Of a stretch of DNA of 64,000 nt, positions 11,701-25,450 are shown in pieces. Position 1 is the stretch's first letter. Each line of letters begins with the position of its first letter. The notes under the pieces are model-generated. The model was not told where the DNA came from and ran no database searches. It worked only from the letters and a program-made list of their open reading frames with translations. This stretch comes from Monilinia fructicola (lineage: Eukaryota > Ascomycota > Leotiomycetes > Helotiales > Sclerotiniaceae): positions 1,876,001 through 1,940,000 of the forward strand of contig VICG01000002.1 in the NCBI GenBank assembly GCA_008692225.1, given 5' to 3'. Position numbers and translations under genes: made by a program.

Positions 11701-13433
11701 GACAATTTTGATAGATACCTTGATTCTTCAGCTTGGAGTTATCTTGAATACTGTACCTGCTTGGAAGAAAGCATATAAACTTCGTGTCGCTGTATTTGTT
11801 GAATACGAAAACGATGTGGAAGAAGAAAGGGGCAGGGTAAAATCGCTACTTGAGAATTTGCGTATAGAGGCAGAAATTCTTGTATTCTGGTTAGCGTCAG
11901 GGGAAGTCCCTTCCTATGAGATAATTGTTAATGGTGCAACTCTCGGTGATCATCAGGTTGATGAGGTCGAAAAGTGTCTCAAGGGGCAAGATTGGTGGGA
12001 TGAGATACAGAAGCTCCGCGGGAATCGGGGTGCAGCTACGTCTGCCTCAGTAGATTTGGCTCAGATTGCGAACGTATTTCAAGCTGCTCCAACTTGGCCG
12101 GGTGCATCTTTTCAACAAGGTCCACGATATGAGCGAGTGAGTGTTTGGCCTAAACTTCAGTCTCTTCAAGTTGATACAAAGTCTTGTCTTTGTATATTTG
12201 TTATTCCCCATGTTCCCGAGCTGACTCATGCCCCTTTTCTAGGCTGAAAGATTTCTTGGACTTCGACGGCTGTTGAAAAAATCGAAGAAGCGACACAATA
12301 TGAGCAATCTTAGAGGATTACGTGTCAATATGGGTATGCGATCTTCAGAGATTAGAGCCTGATGTTATGAGTCGCCATGCCAGTCATGGAAGTGCTAGCG
12401 AAGATTCAGAGAGTGATTCCGAGCTTGAGACCGAGGAGTCAGAGTCTGATGATGAAAGTGCTGCAAGCGAGGCAGATCTTGATGAGTTCGAATCGGATTC
12501 AGAATCCCACGCCGACGAGATTAGACCAATTGCACGAAGGAGAAGTCATGGAGATAGCTTACGTGGTCCCCCTATATCTAAACGTGCAGCCGGGGAAAAG
12601 GAGCCTGTTCCTCCTACGATTTCAAGACCCACAAGGCAATCGATAATCGATTCTTTCAATAAACCACCAGATGTCTTGTTGCCAACAACATCGGCTCCTG
12701 TGTCACCACCACATTCACCTCAAATACCTAGCACTCAGCCATCACCAATCCCGAATTTTACAGACTCTATGCAATCACTGAAAGACTCGCCCAACTCTTT
12801 TGCCGCGCCCACAACAGCAGTCCCAAAATCATCGGCATCATCAACTCTCCCACAACCTCGTTCTCGTGCATCAAAACCGCCAATTTCTAGACACGCATCC
12901 ACCCCAAAATTCTCCTCAAAACCCCGTTCCCATAACCCGCGTGGCCACTGAAGATGGCCCGGGTCCTAGCATAATGTTCGCTGAAACTCCTTCTCCCACT
13001 ACCACCCGCAAGCCCGCGTCTCGTATTCCCTCAGCTTACCGTTCCTCTCCCTCCTTTGACCGCATCTCCGAAGCATCTGATTTCTCTAACCATGCTCCCG
13101 TTCCTCCTTCTCCCAGTCGCTCCTCATATTTCTCTGCAATCTGTTCCACTCAGCTTCAACGACTTACCTTGTAGAGCTCAACATTTGATTCTTAATCAGT
13201 TGATGAAGAGTCACAGTGAGGAGACAGCGGTCATTTTTACGACGCTACCGAGTCCGGTTGAGGGAACGGGGGAGAGCAAAGAAGGGAGTGAGGGGTATCT
13301 TGGGGATTTGGAGGTACTGTGTGGGGGGTTGCCGCCGGTTCTTCTGGTACATAGTAATAGCATGACGGTAACGGTCAGTTTGTTAGAGTTGAGTCGTCCG
13401 GTATGTAAGGGGAAGGTTGGGCGGTTGCATTGA
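8783..13433 (+). CDS. Cation-chloride cotransporter (SLC12 family, VHC1-like), frame interrupted by several small indels
   Basis: An electroneutral K+/Cl- (or Na-K-Cl) symporter; the yeast relative Vhc1 is vacuolar. Segments in order: acidic N-terminus from 8783; GGQEKLGMFSGVY and PTCLNVLSILMF (helix 1); ASNGTVRGGGAYYLISRSLG (helix 3 signature); GGIFAGASMSGDLKSPSKAIPKGT; later helices; then the C-terminal SLC12 domain (NPNIAVMGFYN-like motif at about 11200, FWLASGE at about 11890) with a Ser-rich insert (about 12370-13100), ending near HSNSMTVTVSL. Introns with good signals: 9248-9307, 10330-10522, 10973-11058, 11604-11714, 12137-12242. At least ten small indels break the frame (for example 9032-9035, 9167, 9205, 9247, 10131, 10297-10300, 11130, 11485, about 12358, 12921, 13138). 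The true stop may be TAG at 13384. Similarity persists across every break, so I read it as a functional gene with sequence errors; a young pseudogene is possible. Confidence 0.88.
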
Positions 13434-15751
13434 AATGGGAACCCGGAGTTAGGTATTATTTGCTGCATAGCGGACAGGAGATGTATGTGTAGAACAAATA
13501 GTATGATCCAATAGAGAATTATATACTATTCGAATCTTGCCCAATATTCTTAAGAGTGAGCGTTCAATATGTGACACGGAGGTTATATATCAATCTCGTC
13601 AATTCAGGGATACAAACTGATGTCCAAGTACTATGTGTTTGCCAAAGTCCTTTCAGTACACTATGATGCACTCGGCAAGACTTTCCAAGATGACGGTATC
13701 CCTAATTATGTCGAATCTTTATGTACGCACCAGAAAGAAGTACGAGGCCGAATGAATGCGATGGCTTCGCTAACATCGCGTTTCGAAGAAGAGAGCCATT
13801 TTAATTGCCGCGCTCGTTGGCCCTCAATCATCCATCATCCATCCATCATCCATCCATACAGCCAAAACTAGCATCGATATTCCTAATCTTTGGGCGCTCG
13901 CGAGCTCGCGTTCATTGTCCTGCTAACGATACTGGCGGGGCAAGTGATCATGGGGGACATGAAGTTCCGCCGATATATGTAGCCGTCTACAGTTCTACAG
14001 TTCTTGCAAGAGTGATGATGTGGAATTTAGTTTCGTTCGCTTACGCGAGTGTGTGATTCAACGCCATGTTCGACTTTATCAATCAATCAAGTGCTCAAGC
14101 TTTTGAATATTAAGGGGAAGGACATCAGAACTCTCTGGGTCTTGGAGGACACGACGAGGATCGTTGATGGGGTGTTGAAAAGAGCTCATGTCGTCGCGGG
14201 GCGGTTGGACTCGTGTCACTTGCACCCCTTGTGTTGTATCGAGCACCTTGCCCCAGCTGGACTGAAAAGTGCAGCGAGTGACGCGCCATGAGTAGGCATG
14301 GCGTCGGGTATGATGAGTGTGAAAAATCCGGGCGAAACCGCGAGATTGTGCGTTCGGAAATGCTGTGGGCACGGTTGGAAGGAGAGAGGAAGGAAGTCAT
14401 GTCATGAGCGTAAGCAATTGAGCGTGAGAGTGTGAGGAGTTGAGGGAAGGGAGGAAATGGATGACAAGTGGGAGAGGAGTAGGGGGGGATGATGGCTGAA
14501 CGACATCTTTTGTGATTTTCACTAGCCCCGGTAGCATTATCGCATCGTGATATAGCGATCGTTGATAACGTTGATGCGATACTATGTCTGGATACACCTA
14601 TAAAGCCCCTGTAGCTGTAGCTGTAGCTTATGAAGATGGGATGGAATTCTGCGTTTTGAGGCTAGATTTTCAGCCCGTAGATAGATTTAGGTGCTTATGA
14701 ATGATATCCATGGATTTCTTTCCCCTCCTCCACGTAGATTTTCTACTGCGCCAGGACGATACAATGACATGCCTGACGTAGCACAGGCACAGTAGCATGC
14801 ATATTACTCATGTATTTCTCGCTGATTCAATACAGCCTGTGTTCCACCAATGTCATGAATCCCAGTAACAGAAAGCCCGGCAAAAACAGATGCATGATCT
14901 CTTCCCCAACCTTCGGAAACTGAACAGTAAAATCTTTAGGGTGTCTTTTGCATCTCTCAGGGTCCACATTGACCTGGTCAATTGCCATCTTCGACAGGAT
15001 CTAAAAGTCCTCGTGCATGTTTACAAACACCGTTGCCCGAGCCATCAGCCATGTCTCTATATTGCTCTTTAGGATACCTCATTCAAGTCATGGTATATGA
15101 TAGAGAATCGGTAGCAGAGGGTGAAAAATCATGGAGGCCAGGGGCGTACCGAGCACTCGCGGCACCTTTACAGCCATCGCAGGACTGCCAAGCTGCAGCT
15201 TCCCGATGCATAATGCAGGCCGCATGATACCCTCCAAATGTACGGCGCAAGCATTTTATGTGTAAGATTACGTTGTACAAACGCGTGTCCCAAAATCCCA
15301 AGGGATACGCGCATCATCCAAGGGGGGATATGTCAGAAATGAATCTCATGAAACTCGTATGGTCCATCTGTTTTTCAAGCTACGATTCCATAGTAGTTCA
15401 TGTTGATTGAACCTTGTGGGCGTACGCGTGCAGCCTTCTGGAGATGCTTCACTTCTTGAGTCTATAGGGATGAGAGTAATAATTGAGATACTTTAAAGTC
15501 CTTAGGTAGAAATTGATAGTTGGATATTTAGAGATGAATTTGTCCCGCTGCGGGTGGGTCGAGTATCAGTAGAGACCTCGGGAGTGTGTGAAATTGGTTC
15601 ATTTGAATTCCTACAATCAATATAAGCTTATTGATCACGTGTGCGAAATATTAATTTACACGAGAATTCGCGAATCGCGTTCTGCGCGTCTTCATCCAAG
15701 TCATTGAACAAAAGTTCCGGAGCCATTCGTAGCAACGACGAGATCAACGAG
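13434..15751. other. Intergenic sequence, 2.3 kb
   Basis: No open frame here shows a recognisable motif. The short frames at 13620-13871, 14049-14400 and 14982-15227 are isolated, lack plausible splice partners and are compositionally unremarkable. A CCATCCATCAT repeat sits at about 13825-13858. The region probably contains the cotransporter 3' end and the polymerase-subunit promoter. Confidence 0.5.
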
Positions 15752-17476
15752 ATGGCGATCCCTGTGGAAGATGGCAGCCTCCTGCATGCTCCCACGTAAG
15801 TAATATTTTTCCTCAATGATTGTGTGCGTCAACCTAATCATCATTTTCAAACACAGTACATCTCACTCCGCACCACCGACTCGAGTCCCCTCGTCCTACA
15901 AACCTCTCTCTACATTTGCACTTTCCAAAGCAAAACATTACCAACAGCAATATGGCGATATGTACTTTTTACGGCTGAACTTCTCTCAAGAAACCCGTTG
16001 AAGAAATTGCTAGTGCTGCTTGGGATGGATTTCAGATTTCCGGAGAGACAGTACGAAAAGTAGAGAGAGTATTGGACGTCAGACAGGGAGAATTATGTTG
16101 GGTAGCAGGAACTATTTATATGAATATGCCATTGAAGCCAAATATTTTGGAGGATATAAGTAAAGATGTATGGAATTCCGTTCCTAATTTGGGGATGAGT
16201 GAGTGTAGATAATCCGTGGTGCTAATCTCTCTGGGAATAGCATTGGATATCGGCACCCCCGCCTCGGAGAAAATACCTGTCAGACAATGGCGAAGACGAA
16301 ATAATGCTCGAGGATGAATCCGGACGATTACGATTAATTGGAAGTCAACTCAATACAGAGCTACTGGTAACGGGCTGTATAGTAGCAGTAATGGGCACAG
16401 AAAATGCAAAATGGTGATTTCGAAGTAGTTGACATCAAGGTTCCGGATTTACCACCGCAGGAGCCAAGGTGGGAGATATCAGGGGGGAATGAAGAAGAAG
16501 ATGTAGATATGGATGCAGACAAAGCCGGACGCAAGAAAATTGCCCTCATATCTGGTCTATCCTTCTCTGGAACCAGTGCCGAGAATTCTCTCGAAAAGGC
16601 TCTTCTGACTGAATACCTTCTAGGCGAAAGTCTAGATCCCGCCTCTCAATCCAACGTCTCAAAAATAAGTCGACTCATAATAGCCGGCAACAGTATTGCC
16701 TCGGACCTCGATAGCATAGCTCATGACACTGTTGGCAATACACGTAAAGCACAAAAGAAATATGGTTATGATGCCAGCTCCTATAACCCCGCCCCACACT
16801 GCGCATTTTGATAATTTCCTCGCCGAATTATTGCCAAGTATACCCATTACATTATTACCTGGACCCAGCGATCCGGCAAACGCAAGTCTGCCGCAACAAC
16901 CCATTCACCCCGCCAATGTTCCCCCAGGCGCGAGCATACTGCGGGAGTGCGCCGAGTATTATTGGAGATGATAGAGAGCCGGGCTGGTTTGATACGGTGA
17001 CGAATCCATGGGAGGGGGAAATTGAGGGATGGAGGGTTCTGGGGACTGGGGGACAAAACGTCGATGATGTTTTTCAAATATGTAGAGGGCGAGGATCGCT
17101 TAAGGATGATGGAGGCGATGTGTCGGTGGCGATGTTGTGCTCCTACTGCTCCAGATACTCTTTGTATGTTTTTGCCTGCATTATATTCCCTCTTCCTTCC
17201 TCCTCGACAAACACTCGTACCGTCTTGTTTCAAGTGAAGGACTAACATAACCTAGGGTCCTACCCATTCCAAGACGCAGACCCCTTTATAATCAAAACAT
17301 GTCCCCACATTTTCTTCGCCGGCAACCAACCCTCGTTCGACTCAGCAAGTATCGAGGGACCAGATGGCCAAACCGTTAGATTAATCTCAATACCAAGCTT
17401 TGAGGAGACGGGCGAGATGGTATTATTGGATGTAGAGACATTGGAGGCGGAAGTAGTGAGGATTACTGTGGAGTGA
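15752..17476 (+). CDS. DNA polymerase delta small (B) subunit, POLD2/Cdc1/Pol31 type, frame interrupted by small indels
   Basis: The small subunit bridges the catalytic subunit and Pol32 in replicative polymerase delta and is essential in yeasts. Exon 1 (15752-15795) encodes MAIPVEDGSLLHAPT; intron 15796-15856; then YKPLSTFALSKAKHYQQQYG, an OB-fold segment (GELCWVAGTIYMNMPLKPNI), intron 16199-16240 (only 42 nt), LRLIGSQLNTELLVTGCIVA, and the inactive phosphoesterase fold (RKKIALISGLSFSG, RLIIAGNSIASD, ITLLPGPSDPANASLPQQPI). Intron 17164-17255 precedes the last exon with CPHIFFAGNQPSFDSA, the family C-terminal signature, ending at TGA 17474-17476. Frame breaks occur near 15985, 16260, 16409, 16797, 16918 and 17072, several in homopolymers. 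Because the gene should be essential, these breaks most likely reflect sequence error. The identity is firm. Confidence 0.93.
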
Positions 17477-18054
17477 GGCTGTAGACGTATAGAACGTGCA
17501 GCATCGAGGAAATTTACGAGTCATGAATGAATAACGATCTGTCAAGTATCTAGCTACGAGCTGACGTGCCAGATTTAATAATATGTTGGTCACTCCATCA
17601 ATCTCTTTCTTCTCATGAAATTCCCCGCTTTGTAACAGTCGCATAGAACAACATGAAAGGGGTCCTCGCTTCTTGCTCCCCCCCCTAATTCTCCCCCCTT
17701 CTCATGTCCTATCTCAGCCATCTCTCTCAACACCACATATATCCATATCTCCATATGGAATCCCCAAAACCCCCCGAGTAGAAACACCAGACAAAGTATC
17801 AAAAGACGAATACACAGGCAAACTTCCAGTGCTCTCTGCCTCCCGCCTTCCGCCTTGCGCCTTCCATCCCAACACAGTCCCCCCATATCCCATTCCCCAT
17901 TCCCCATCGCCCCATGTCCCAAACCCCAAAATTTCAAAGACCCCATTATCGCAATACTTATATCCAAGCATATCAACGAATGCAATTCCAAAAAGAAAGA
18001 GAAAGAATTATCCAGAGAGGTAAGCAAAGTTCCCCCACACGTTCTTCGATGCAG

Positions 18055-18112
18055 AAAGGAAAGGGAAGGGAAGGGAAGGGAAGGGAAGGGAAGGGAAGGG
18101 AAGGTAACTGCA
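18055..18112. repeat. (GGGAA)n pentanucleotide repeat
   Basis: About ten perfect GGGAA units, purine-only on the plus strand. Confidence 0.95.
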
Positions 18113-18144
18113 GTAAACGAAAACAAACAGAACATATACCAAAA

Positions 18145-18151
18145 ACATACA

Positions 18152-18211
<60 letters not shown>

Positions 18212-18276
18212 CATACATACATACATATATATATATACATACATATATACATACATACATACATACATACATACAT
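18145..18276. repeat. (ATAC)n tetranucleotide microsatellite with ATAT interruptions
   Basis: About 30 ATAC units broken by a few ATATAT insertions. Confidence 0.95.
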
Positions 18277-19031
18277 AGATCAAGAGAGAGATGAATGAAT
18301 GAATAAATGGATGGCCACTCCGCAACCAAAGCAGAGAACACTTCTTTTTCCACGCGTCGCTTTGTTAGCACACCTCTGATGCCCGACGTCTGACGTTCGA
18401 TATCCAACGTCCAATGCCCAAGCGAGATGTATCTCTCGACCAAGCTTCAGATTATCAGCTATCCATATTCAAGTCCATCCGTATCCATCTCCCGATTCAA
18501 ATCCACGTGTTTCCAGAGGACTGTACGTATATACAAATCCAGAGCTACAGCTACAACGACAACGACAACTCCAGCGAAACAATCACCACGGAACCACCGA
18601 CTGAAGAAACTAGCACTCAAACAAAATCCCCATATTACACAATAACGACAACGACCATTCCATTTCATTCAGCTTCAACAATTCATCTACCAGATGAGGT
18701 AAAAAAAGGGAAGACTCCAAACCAACAGTGCCAATGCCAACTAATGCATTGCATTGCCTAGGTATAGTATAATAGTACTCGCCACTGCTATCATTATGCT
18801 AATTAATATTCAGGCATCATCCCTATGCACTCCATCCATCATCCACTTTTATGAGATGCAAGTACAGAATGTGATATAATTCAAGTGCCCCGAAAATCTC
18901 ATCAATATCAATATAAGTCCCAAAGTCAAGTATACCTAAACGAACCCCTTATCCTACAACACCTTCCAAATTCGCATGCGTTATGTCTATTCGTTTGTCC
19001 CAATTCATCCATCAAACTACCGTGATGATAA

Positions 19032-22000
19032 TCAAGAAACAATCTGACTCAAGGTCGATCTACCTGGACCCTGGGCTTTCTTCATGGCTCTCAATTCATC
19101 TTCCACTCTTCTTCTTTCTGTCTGTTCGGCCTATGATTCCATTATTAGCATCACTCCCAAAAATAACAAATCATAAAAAATCCCAAGGAAAGAATGACTC
19201 ACCCTCAAAGCCCTCAGACCCTCTGCCCTCGTATCCCTCATCATCTTCTTGAATTCATTCTTCAATACTGTCGTACTCGTATTCCCCAATCCAGGCGTCA
19301 CACTTCCATCACTAGGACTCTTCATGCCCAACCACCTAACCTTCTCATCACTCAATTGACTTTCAAGACTTTCCCTTTCATCTCTCAGTTTAATCGATTT
19401 CTGCCTCTAGCTTCTCTCTCTCCTTTTCCCATTCAATAGAAGCCTTGGTCATAACCTCATACTCCTCTATCGCTTCCGCGAGTTCCTTTTTAAGTTCCTT
19501 AAGCTTCGCTTCGGCTTCTGCGTTATTTGGAGCCGGAGATCTCGCTGCCTGGAGCGCTGCAATTTCACCTTGGAGCATGAAATTCTTGTTATGGAGTGCG
19601 TCCATTTGTTCTTGCAACGCCTTGTTCTTGTTCGTCATGGCATCAATTTCCCTCTGAATGGCGGGATTTGAGGCGACTTCCCCGCAGCACGTTGAGCCCG
19701 TGAACCGTATGCACACCATCTAGTTCTGCTCTAGCTATCACGACCTCGGTTTGCAATTCTGCAACCTTCATACTGATATCTTCTACCTCCTTTTCTTTCT
19801 CGGCTAGTAGCCTGTCTTTCTCCCTAAGAGAATTCTCATGGGCAACTCTAGTCGTGGCCGCAGCAGCTACTGCAGTTGACAACTCCCGCAATTCTAGCTT
19901 CGTGTCCGCTCAACTTGCTTGTCACGTCCGCACTATTAACACCCTGATTGTCTTTGAGATCCTGAAGCTCCGATTCCAGCTCCCCAATCTTTTTATTGGC
20001 AGAAACAAGCTGATCCTCTAGATTGCGATTAGTAGTTGCGAGACCAGCAATCCGCTCTTGTGAATCACGAGCTGCGATTGCAAGTTGTTCTTGTGAATCC
20101 CGATGAGCATCGGCAAGACTAGCAATGCGTTCCGATGTTTCACGATGAGAATTGAGAAGCTCCTCCTCATGTAAGCGACGAGCGTTAGCAAGCTTCTCTT
20201 GTAATTCTAGAAGAGCAGCAGATTCTTTAGCCTGAGTCTCAGTACCCATCTTATCTGCTTCTCTCGCTTCCGCCAGTTCAGCCATAGCATTATTGAGTTC
20301 CTCCTGAAGATTTGCAGCATTGCGTTCTGTCCTTTCAAAAGTAGATCCGTGGTCTTGTCAAGCTCTTCTTGCTTGCTTACTAACTCGGCATCTTTTTGAG
20401 CATCGGACGTGTTATTCAGTTCTCGCTGCTGTTTGATTTGACGTTGAAGAACCTTTTTATGTTCTTTCAATTTGGTGGCTGAAGAATACAGCCACTGCAC
20501 CTTGGCAGAAAATGATTGGAGTGTGAATGGCTCATTTGAATCACCCATCTCAGAAACCAGTATCAGATTCATCCTGCGGAACCCGACCATTCGCTGCTCG
20601 GTTTTGCTTGCGCTCTTGCTTTTGTCTTCGGATTTCTTCCTCTCCAGACTGAAATGATATCCCATAGACCCATCAATACCGCTTCCATTTGATCACTATC
20701 TCCAGATCTATTCTTGTTCATCGGAGGATTCGCAACTATCTCAGCCGCCTTTGTAAGTTCCTCTTCTACCGAGGCAATAACATCCCGGAAATAATTCAGT
20801 TGCTCCCTCAAACCAGTTTGCTGTCCCGTGGTTGCTGGGTGGCTCTTGTAATTCTGGATGCGTAGGAGAAAGAAGACCCTTGACCTCGCGATTCAACTCT
20901 TCCAAAGTACCTTCCATAGAAGCATTAAGTTCATCTGCTTTTCGTCTGGCAGTGCTATGTTCCAGATCAAGTGTAGCAATACCTTGTTCCAGATAATCAA
21001 GATGATCTTGCAATGTTTCTCCAGCTTCGGTCGGCTTTCCTTGAGAATTTGTCCTTGCACGTGGTACCGGTTTGTGGCTCGCATCAGGATTAGCCTTAAT
21101 GATGACTTCTCTCAAGGCGGAATTGAGATCCTCCAACTTCTGCTCCGTAGTAGAAATGAGTTGCATATGCTCCTTTGACTTTTCTGAAGATGACGTTTCC
21201 AATGTCTGATTCATACCAAAAAGCACCAAAAGACAAATCCAAGGGATCCAATTGCCGATAAAAGCTTCTCTCATCAAACTCATCCTCATCACCTCGAGGC
21301 TGTTCCTAGCATTATGATATGTGTACATACTTTCCGGGCTTTCCAGGAATACCACCTTGACGAGTATCTTCTCCTGGATTCGTTTTCGGGCCTTTGTGCG
21401 TCATCTGAAGGATACCTGCCGTATGCTTCAATAATCGATGCTCCGGCTCAATCAATCTCTTCTCCAAAGACCATAATTCTGCTGCCAAGTCTTCACATTT
21501 CTTTTCACTAGCCTCTCGCTCCAAATCAGCTTCCCGAATCTGATCGCTATTGCTTCTATTTCTGTTTTCCAGCTACACTGCGTTTTTTGTTTGTTCGAAT
21601 CATTCAAATCCACACTTTTCTTCTTATCCGGGTATAATTTTTGACATGGAACGAGCCGCATCGCGATATTTCGAATGAAGCGCCAAATTCTGGCGCGCTG
21701 TTTGAATGCGTTGACTTATAGACTGACATTGTTTCTTCAGATCATCGACTTCTTCCGGCGATAAGATTTCGTACTCCCTCGCATCCCATAATGCCGTCTC
21801 GACCAGTAGATGTACTTGTATAGGATCATTGATATTGAGCAGCAGCATCGAACTTTGCGGATGCGCCGCATTACCCTATGCCATCATGACAAACATTAGT
21901 CCTTTGATTTTCTCGAAACTCATCCGCACAATAACAATATGCAGTCTGGACACTCACCGGATTATACTGCGCCTGTGGCTCCTCAAACCCATTCAAAAAT

Positions 22001-22257
22001 ATCCCGCTCTATAACCTTCCAGAAACAATCGAAGTATCAGGCGCTTGAACGTCATATCTCCTCCCCGCGGCTCTCCTCTCCTTCACTCCATAGTCAGAAT
22101 CCCTCGATTCTCTATTTTCCTTCCTGTCCTTAACCGGTCTTCTATCATTTCTATAATCATCACCCTGTCCATCAAATGCCTCATATCCTAAATCTTGACT
22201 TGCCATACTCTTCCTCTTCCGAGATTCCAACTGGTCTCTCTCCCCTCGACTCGGCAT
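19032..22257 (-). CDS. Uds1-domain (up-regulated during septation) coiled-coil protein, frame interrupted by small indels
   Basis: The N-terminal part (from MPSRGERDQLESRKRKSMAS) is disordered and basic. After an intron at 21876-21957 follows the Uds1 block DPIQVHLLVETALWDAREYE, then LSPEEVDDLKKQC and a Lys/Arg heptad run. The rest (about 19203-21500) is almost wholly coiled coil with long Glu/Lys/Gln/Leu heptads, such as EKLANARRLHEEELLNSHRE and KIGELESELQDLKDNQG. The final exon 19032-19130, after a 72-nt intron (19131-19202), ends in RSTLSQIVS. Total is about 1,020 residues. Related fungal proteins are linked to septation or cytokinesis; that role is inferred. At least nine single-base breaks split the frame, for example an extra A after the SMSK codons near 21637 and an extra G near 21334. 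The 5' end is provisional: more N-terminal sequence could lie upstream. Confidence 0.8.
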
Positions 22258-23263
22258 CTCCTCTTCTTTTCGTATGAGCCCCTGGAAATGAAGGATTTTC
22301 GTCCCAAAATCTCCCCAAGCAACCCTAAATTATATATTCGTCGCGGATATTGTCTGCGTGGCCGGTCCGTTGCGAAAGTAAATACAATATGCCGTCCGTA
22401 CTTCGCTATCGCATCATCAACCGCCAAGCAGATAACCAAGTTCAAAAATCGACCTCTCAATTCGTTTGTCCTCACACACCAAATCTTGACCAACCAACTG
22501 GCGAAAGCTATCCTGTGTCTCTCTTGTTCTCGTCCAATCCCCAACCAATCAAAACCAATCAGCCAAGATGCAACTCAATCCAACTCAATCCTGCCGATAA
22601 ACTCTTCGATAGCTAAGCTCTTCCAAAACCGCAATTGATTCTCGTCCACGATACACATCCGAACAAACAGGCAACAAACAAAACAAAGCAAGCAGCAAGC
22701 AGCAGCCAGCAGAATCAAGCATGGAGAATCAAGCAAGCAGAATCAAGCAAGCAGAATCAAGCATGCAGAAACACGAACCCCCAAAAATAAAAGCTGTCCA
22801 CATCAACGACGAAATCCGAAATCCGCAATCCGCAATCCCCCATCCCCCATCCCAAAATCCTACATCCCCTTTTCGGACCCAAGCTAAACTTAAAATGTCT
22901 TAGATCCATCTAACAATAATCCCCTCGCACTTGGCCCCTTCCAAAAGCACTTGATGATCGGCGCTACGTGTACTAAAGCTTGATGTTACTATTTTCCATG
23001 GGGAATGATACTGGAGGATCAGGATGCTGAATGCTGGATGCTGGATGCTGGATGAATCCTTGCGCGTTGCTTTGGTGTTTTGGAAAGTTGTACTTTGTAC
23101 ACTGTACAGACTACTAAGTACAGAGCACATATTGAACATTAAGGAGGATAATTATCATGTACGGAGTGATACCTCTTCCCGAGGGAATCAAGAAGATTCT
23201 CCTCGAGTATTCAAGGGCTTGAGAGTTCGCTACGACTTATTGGCATCTATCTTACCGGATCCT

Positions 23264-23455
23264 AGATATTCGATATTCGATATTAGATATTAGATATTAG
23301 ATATTAGATATTCGATATTCGATATTAGATATTAGATATTAGATATTAGATATTAGATATTAGATATTAGATATTAGATATTAGATATTAGATATTAGAT
23401 ATTAGATATTAGATATAGATATTAGATATCAGATATTAGATATTCGATATTAGAT
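23264..23455. repeat. GATATTA heptamer tandem array
   Basis: About 26 copies of GATATTA with occasional GATATTC variants. It ends directly before a TACCTAGGTA palindrome at 23458-23467. Confidence 0.95.
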
Positions 23456-24096
23456 ACTACCTAGGTAGATACATGCAAACCCATCAGGAAGTAAGAAATC
23501 GTCATGAAACCTTCATTCATCTTATTAAAGGACTGCAGTAATACTTGTAAGTATAATTAAGTAATTCCCTATGACCATCTGCCCCTGCCACATTGAATAA
23601 TCTCCTAATGTCCAGCCATGGCCTTACGGGACCTCCCAAACTACTGTATTGTTTCAGTAAGAGGTACTCGGTACTCTTCCACCACCAAGTAAGTGCTCGG
23701 TACCACCGATACAAAAATAGATATTCCAACCTCCAACCTCCAACCTCCAACCTCCAATCACACCTCCTACCCACCACAATCAGCCCAGCGATCAAAGGCC
23801 ACTCCACTCTCTACATTTGCCCAACCAGGTACTCTAGCCTGTGACCTACCTACCTACCTACCTATTAACCACAAAGATCCAAACGCGACTACCTACCCTG
23901 TAAACCACATAATCACCCCCCTTCCCTTCCCCTTCCCCTATCCATTCCACCCCAAAGACCTACTGTATAAAACCAACCATCCAAAAATCAACCATCCCCC
24001 ATACCCCCATCCTCCCCTCCTCCCCTCCTCCCCTCCTCCCCTCCTCCTAAGAAAAGAGTCCCCAAAACGAACATCACCCCAAACGATTCCTCAAAC

Positions 24097-24572
<476 letters not shown>

Positions 24573-25450
24573 CTCCTATCCACACCATCTTCCGCATCCC
24601 TAAGCGAGGTGTCATGATATACTCCCATCCCTCCATCCCATCCCTCCATCCCTCCATCCCATCCCTCCATCCCTCCATCCCTCCCTCCATCCATCCATCA
24701 CCAAACCCCAACCCACAACCCCCAACCCCCAACCTCCAAACCCACAATCCCAATAAACAAATAAACAAATAAACAAAAAAAAAACAAAAATCCCATATCC
24801 CATATCCCATATCCCTCCCTCCCTCCTCCCAAAATCGACACAACTGAGTGACATAATCGAGACATCTCAAAAGGACGCAAGGGGGAGGAGCCATCAAATA
24901 GCATACGTCGAATTTCGACATTATCTACCGTCGCTTCGACGCAGAGAGCTCAAGAGGATGGGACAGATGGGATCAAGGACGTGGCGATCATGTGATACAT
25001 ATCCATACAGCAAATGACAAGCATAGACGAAATCCTTGGCGGAAAGAAACGTGAGATGTGTTGAGATAATATTTGTATTGATTCGTATTTGTATTTGGGG
25101 GGGGGGTTCGAAAAGAGACGCTATGCTAGGTATCCTATGCTACTCTTCGTTCCTTGTCTACTAACGTGCGGTATAGGTATCAACAAGTCAATACAACCCA
25201 ATCCCTCGTGCAATGCTCCTAACGAATACGCAATCCCAAAATTTAAGCAAACGGCCCCCAGAAATAAAGAGTAGAGTAACAAGCCAACTTCCCATCAAAA
25301 TCAAAAATGAACATGCAACTCCCCAAAACCCCGCTGCCAAAATAAAATCGCGCCAACAATGCATGGTATCTTGAACCGCTCCCAAAACATGGCATGAAAC
25401 CACGAGACCAATAAGACAAGATCCAAAAAAGACCCCAATTCCGAGCATCG

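Larger units (their letters stand above)
17477..19031. other. Intergenic between convergent genes, dominated by simple repeats
   Basis: Contains the GGGAA pentamer and ATAC tetramer arrays listed separately, plus a pyrimidine-rich stretch at 17670-17900. The open frames here on both strands (for example 17590-18276 minus, Met-Tyr-Val-Cys repeats) are translations of the repeats and not genes. Confidence 0.6.

Noticed and set aside
17590..18443. Met-Tyr-Val-Cys-rich frames on both strands
   Set aside because: Produced by the ATAC and GGGAA repeats.
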